Below are positions 60,229 through 64,000 of a stretch of 64,000 nt of DNA, piece by piece. Under the pieces are notes generated by a model. It was given only the letters and a program-made list of their open reading frames with translations, was not told the DNA's origin and did not search any database. Positions within the stretch are counted from its first letter, which is position 1. Each line of letters starts with the position of its first letter. The translations under genes and the position numbers were made by a program. This stretch comes from Mimachlamys varia. Its lineage: Eukaryota > Mollusca > Bivalvia > Pectinida > Pectinidae. The stretch spans positions 28,767,001 to 28,831,000 of the forward strand of contig OX392538.1 of the NCBI GenBank assembly GCA_947623455.1, read 5' to 3'.

Positions 60229-62102
60229 TTGAAGATTACATCTGGGAAAAATTTCTTGTTCTACAAGTTATTGCAAAATACGTCTCGTAAAAAAGTGCAG
60301 CAGAGGTCAAGGTTAATCTATTATTAGAAATTTTTCATTTTTCATTATTTTTTAAAACTTTTTCTACAGATCAATAGAGTATGTCATTCCGATGATATTG
60401 ATACATTCGGTGTCTTGATAACACTTCCGGTTAAGGTAGTACACCATTTTGAAACTTTCCCTATATATTCTATATAAAAAAACCGTTTCACATTTCAAGC
60501 TTCTTCTCGAATTCCACCAGTGGGATTCAGCTCAAACTTGTTTAAAATGATCGTGAGATAGTCCCGACTAAAGTTTGATATTTTTGAATTGATTCAAAAT
60601 CCAAGATTGCCGCTATGAAGTCATACTTTAAAATGTTAAAATGGCTAAATCTTAAAAAAAATTTAATGTACAGATGTTACAAAGGTATATTATTGTAGAA
60701 TACATCTGGGGACAACTTTTATCTTCTACAAGTTATAACAAATAATAAAAATGGTATAAAAATGGTTTACTGTCTATCAGTGGTAAAAGGGAAGTAGTTC
60801 TTAAAATATGTAAGGGTTACCTCCCTTTCACCAAAGACAAAATCTGACAGGTGTGAAAAGCCCGTCAAATTGTTCAGAAACAATTTCTAGTTGTTTTTGG
60901 ATTAGTTTTAGTGAGTAATTATACCATACCACTATGATTCTAAAAGACCGTGGTAATCGAGGAACAAATGAACCACGTATAATGATAATACGATGTAAGT
61001 GTAATAACACAAATTTTCTCAATCATTCTGCTAAAATCATCCAGTACAACAAAGTTTACGAGTTACCTCGCTTTACACTTTCAATGAAAACTAAGGAATG
61101 AAAACAACTTTTGTTCTTAGTTTTGATAAAAACTGGTTTCAAACAGGGACATTTTTATCCATGTTAAAACTGAAAATAGCTCCAGGTTCATTTTCCCTGT
61201 TTATCCAGCTTAGGAAATATTGCAACTGCAATGTACATAAGTGGGTTCCTGGTTGGTGAAGTCCAAAGTAGTCAAACAAATAATCAAGGAGCATCGATGG
61301 CATATTACCATCATCTACGAAGCCAGAGAAACGGTAAAATAGTCATTACTTATCTTTACTTTTTAAACGTATAGTACGATTAAATATGTAAATTAACCTG
61401 TGTGAGTATATGTGGAGCTCACATATCTCCTTCGTATCACTATTAAACTTGATGCAACCTACAATTCAAGGATATAGATAGGGGGCACAGTGTCTACAGA
61501 TGTTTTGCTTAATAATTTATATATCCAGGCCTCTTTTTTCCCAACTCACTTTGTACTATATAATATAATAGATATTATTAACATGAACAGTGTAAAACAA
61601 ATTCATGAAATATTGGTTAAAATTGACGGAAAGAAAAAAAAACGTGTATAAAAGGCAAGTTATGACACTTTTTTGAGCTCAATATCAGAAAGCCAAGTTA
61701 TAAATCAAACTGGATTTATCAAGTTAAATATGATTTATTTCTTTTTAGAATATATGATCTGTTAAATTTCATTCTTATAAGATCATATTGAAGTTACAAT
61801 AACAAAGTAAATTTCCATTTGAAAACTATCTATTTCATTATTTAAAGGCCCAATATACAAAATGTACGTAACTTTCGGCAAAACTTGAAGCGAAAATCAA
61901 GCATAGTTACTTATTATATTTATAGATTTAGTTAAGACTAACTGATATCAGCAATATTCAAGATGAAATCTTGCACGGTTACCGGTACAGCAGCAGTTGA
62001 AACACGGTATTTGTAAACAGGCGTCCATTTTGAACTGTCTTCTACCTACGGCTTTATTGTTGAAGTGGGCCCCACCTGAGTTATTTTTAATTCTTTGGAT
62101 TT
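60229..62102 (+). repeat. Segmental duplication copy 2 (1,874 bp)
   Basis: Second copy of 57063-58927 at an offset of 3,166 bases (3,175 after the 9-bp insertion). The near-identity implies a very recent event or an assembly duplication. Confidence 0.8.
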
Positions 62103-63403
62103 TTAGCTCACCTGGCCCGAAGGGCCAAGTGAGCTTATGTGATGGTGCGTCGTCCGTCCGTCCGTCCGTCCGTCCGTCAACTTTTTCCTTTAAACGACTT
62201 CTTCTAAAATACTGAAAGACCCAGTGACATGAAATTTGGGTGGTAGATTTCTTGGAAGGAGCTGAACAAAGTTTGCGAAAAAAAATCACTTTGACCTAAT
62301 TTCAAGGTCACAGGGGTAAAAAATGTCGAAACCTTCAAACAACTTCTTCTAAAATACCGTCAGGCATAGAGACTTCATATTTGACCAGTAGCTTCCTTGG
62401 ATGAAGCCAAATAAAGTTTGCGAAAAGAAATGACCTTGACCAATATTCAAGGTCACAGTGAGGTTAAATCTATTTTAACCTTTAAACGACTTCTTCTGAA
62501 ATACAAAAAGCCCTAGAAACATGGCATTTGGCTGAAAGGTTCCTTGGATGAAGCCCGACAAAGTTTGTGAAAAGAAATGACCTTGACCTATATTAAAGGT
62601 CACAGGGGTCAAATCTGTTAAAACCTTCAAACGACTTCTTCTGAAATACCAAAAGCCCTGGAAGCATGATATTTGGCTGAAAGGTTCCTTGGATGAAGCC
62701 CGACAATTTTTGCGAAAAGAAATGACCTTGACCTATATTCAAGGTCACAGGGGTCAAATCTGTTAAAACCTTTAAACGACTTCTTCTGAAATACAAAAAG
62801 CCCTAGAAGCATGATATTTGGCTGAAAGGTTCCTTGGAGGAAGCCCGACAAAGTTTGTGAAAATAAATGACCTCGGCCTATATTCAAGGTCACAGGGGTC
62901 AAATCTGTTAAAACCTTCAAATGACTTCTTCTGAAATACCAAAAGCCCTGGAAGTATGATATTTGGCTGAAAGGTTCCTTGGATGAAGCCCAACAAAGTT
63001 TGCGAAAAGAAATGACCTCCACCTATATTCAAGGTCACAGGGGTCAAATCTGTTAAAACCTTTAAACGACTTCTTCTGAAATACCAAAAACCCCAGAAGC
63101 ATGACATTTGGCTGAAATGTTTCTTGGATGAAGCCCGACAAAGTTTGCGAAAAGAAATGACCTTGATCTTTATTTGCCTAGAGACATGATATTTGGCTGG
63201 TAGCGTCCTGGGATGAAGCCAAACAAAATTTGAAAATGAAAATGATGTTGTCTTATAAGGTCACAGAGGTAAAATATGTTTAAATCTTAAGATGTTCTTC
63301 TAAATGTCTTGCATTAAAAGATTTTAAGGGACTTTAGGGTTACACTATAATATAAGTCTGAAATTGATACCAGGTGAGCGATGCAGGCCCATTGGGCCTC
63401 TTG
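62103..63403 (+). mobile_element. Family C3 element, 1.30 kb
   Basis: Full element: TTAGCTCACCTGGCCCGAAG start, CGTCC repeat, about seven 145 bp monomers, CCAGGTGAGCGATGCA, hairpin AGGCCCATTGGGCCT and CTTG. Flanks are GGATTT on the left and TTCTGAGATAG on the right. Confidence 0.8.
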
Positions 63404-63496
63404 TTCTGAGATAGAGTTTCTTGTTAGTTCTTGTTAGTTATCGCTCAAGTTTACATCGTTTCAGGTTAATTTTTGCATGGTTATCAACTGGAGTTT

Positions 63497-64000
63497 TTAG
63501 GTCATCTGACCCGAAGGGTCAAGATGACCTATTGCCATCATGCTTCGTCCGTCGTCGTGCGCCGTCCGCCGTCCGCCGTCCGCCGTCCGCCGTCCGCCGT
63601 CCGCCGTCCGTAAACTTTTCCTTTAACAATCTTCTTCTTAGTAACCAAAAGGCTCTAGGTGCTGATATTTGGCCAGTAGGCACCTGGGATTGAGTGCTAC
63701 AAAGTTTCCTCATTTCAATGACCTTGACCTGTTTTCAAGGTCACAGGGGTCAAATATGTAAAAACCTTTAACAATCTTCTTCTCAGTAACCAAAAGGTCT
63801 AGGGTAATGATATTTGGCCAGTAGGCACCTGGGATAGAGTGCTACAAAGTTTCCTCATATCGATGACCTTGACTAACTTTCAAGGTCACAGGGGTCAAAT
63901 ATGTAAAAAAGCGTTTGACAATCTTTTCCTCACTAACCAATAGGCTATGGGTGATCATATTTGGCCAGTAGGTACCTGGGATAGAGTGTTCTAAAGTTTC
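63497..64000 (+). mobile_element. Family B3 element, runs off the window
   Basis: Starts TTAGGTCATCTGACCCGAAG with the pairing GGGTCAAGATGACCTA. Seven near-perfect CCGCCGT repeats follow, then ~135 bp monomers with AATCTTCTTCTCAGTAACCA and TGACCTTGA-N7-TCAAGGTCA. The 3' end lies beyond 64000. Confidence 0.75.

Noticed and set aside
57662..61022. Two identical 64-codon minus-strand frames
   Set aside because: Identity comes from the 3.17 kb duplication; no motif, and the frame is short.
54981..63141. Long series of overlapping ~91-codon minus-strand frames opening MTPVTLNIGQG or similar
   Set aside because: They recur every 145 bp in step with the monomers, overlap each other and include no signals; they are translations of the family C array.

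Overview
This is an AT-rich, gene-poor, repeat-dominated eukaryotic nuclear window. It has spliced genes with GT-AG introns, non-LTR and hAT remnants, and many interspersed elements carrying internal tandem arrays. Terminal sequences such as TTAGCTCACCTGG, TTAGGTCATCTGACC and TTAGTCCCCCACCGG, with ~145-160 bp internal monomers, resemble repeats I associate with bivalve molluscs. A bivalve source is therefore my best inference, not a proof.

Layout. 0-4 kb: relics (a TGACGTCA cluster, an inverted copy of a TTAA-flanked TIR element, two tandem repeats). 4.1-9.8 kb: the best gene in the window, a nine-exon minus-strand gene whose splice phases all join. It has a small N-terminal domain, a Lys-rich linker, a large Pro/Ser/Thr exon with an 11-12 residue minisatellite, and a C-terminal BEN-like segment. 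It carries two one-base homopolymer frameshifts. 9.8-10.1 kb: a short shared promoter. 10.1-10.9 kb: a divergent C2H2 zinc-finger fragment with an in-frame stop. 11-34 kb: almost entirely repeats, including a hAT deletion derivative with a ZNF862-like first exon, a ~440 bp degenerate tandem repeat and further TIR elements. 34-46 kb: nested repeats, a ~1.2 kb tandem duplication, an endonuclease fragment and a dead reverse transcriptase. 46-49.5 kb: a minisatellite, a tandemly duplicated exon and a small two-exon gene whose 3' end runs into a repeat. 49.5-54.5 kb: fold-back elements and another array element. 54.5-64 kb: three copies of one array element separated by two near-identical ~1.87 kb segments.

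Central result. At least six families (called A, B, C, E, H and I here) share one grammar. The 5' end is TTAG or TTG. It is followed by a 5' subterminal motif and usually a hairpin, a CGTCC-rich simple repeat, and tandem monomers. Then come an inverted copy of the 5' motif, a short hairpin, and a terminal CTTG. Because many copies sit inside other repeats, the window itself contains pre-insertion paralogues. These show insertion at a TT step without target-site duplication. That is the architecture described for Helentron/HINE-type rolling-circle elements. I infer that class; no Rep/helicase gene is present here. The monomers are rich in palindromes that match nuclear-receptor half-sites (families B, C) or YY1-like sites (family B), and several families share an ACTTCTTCT block.
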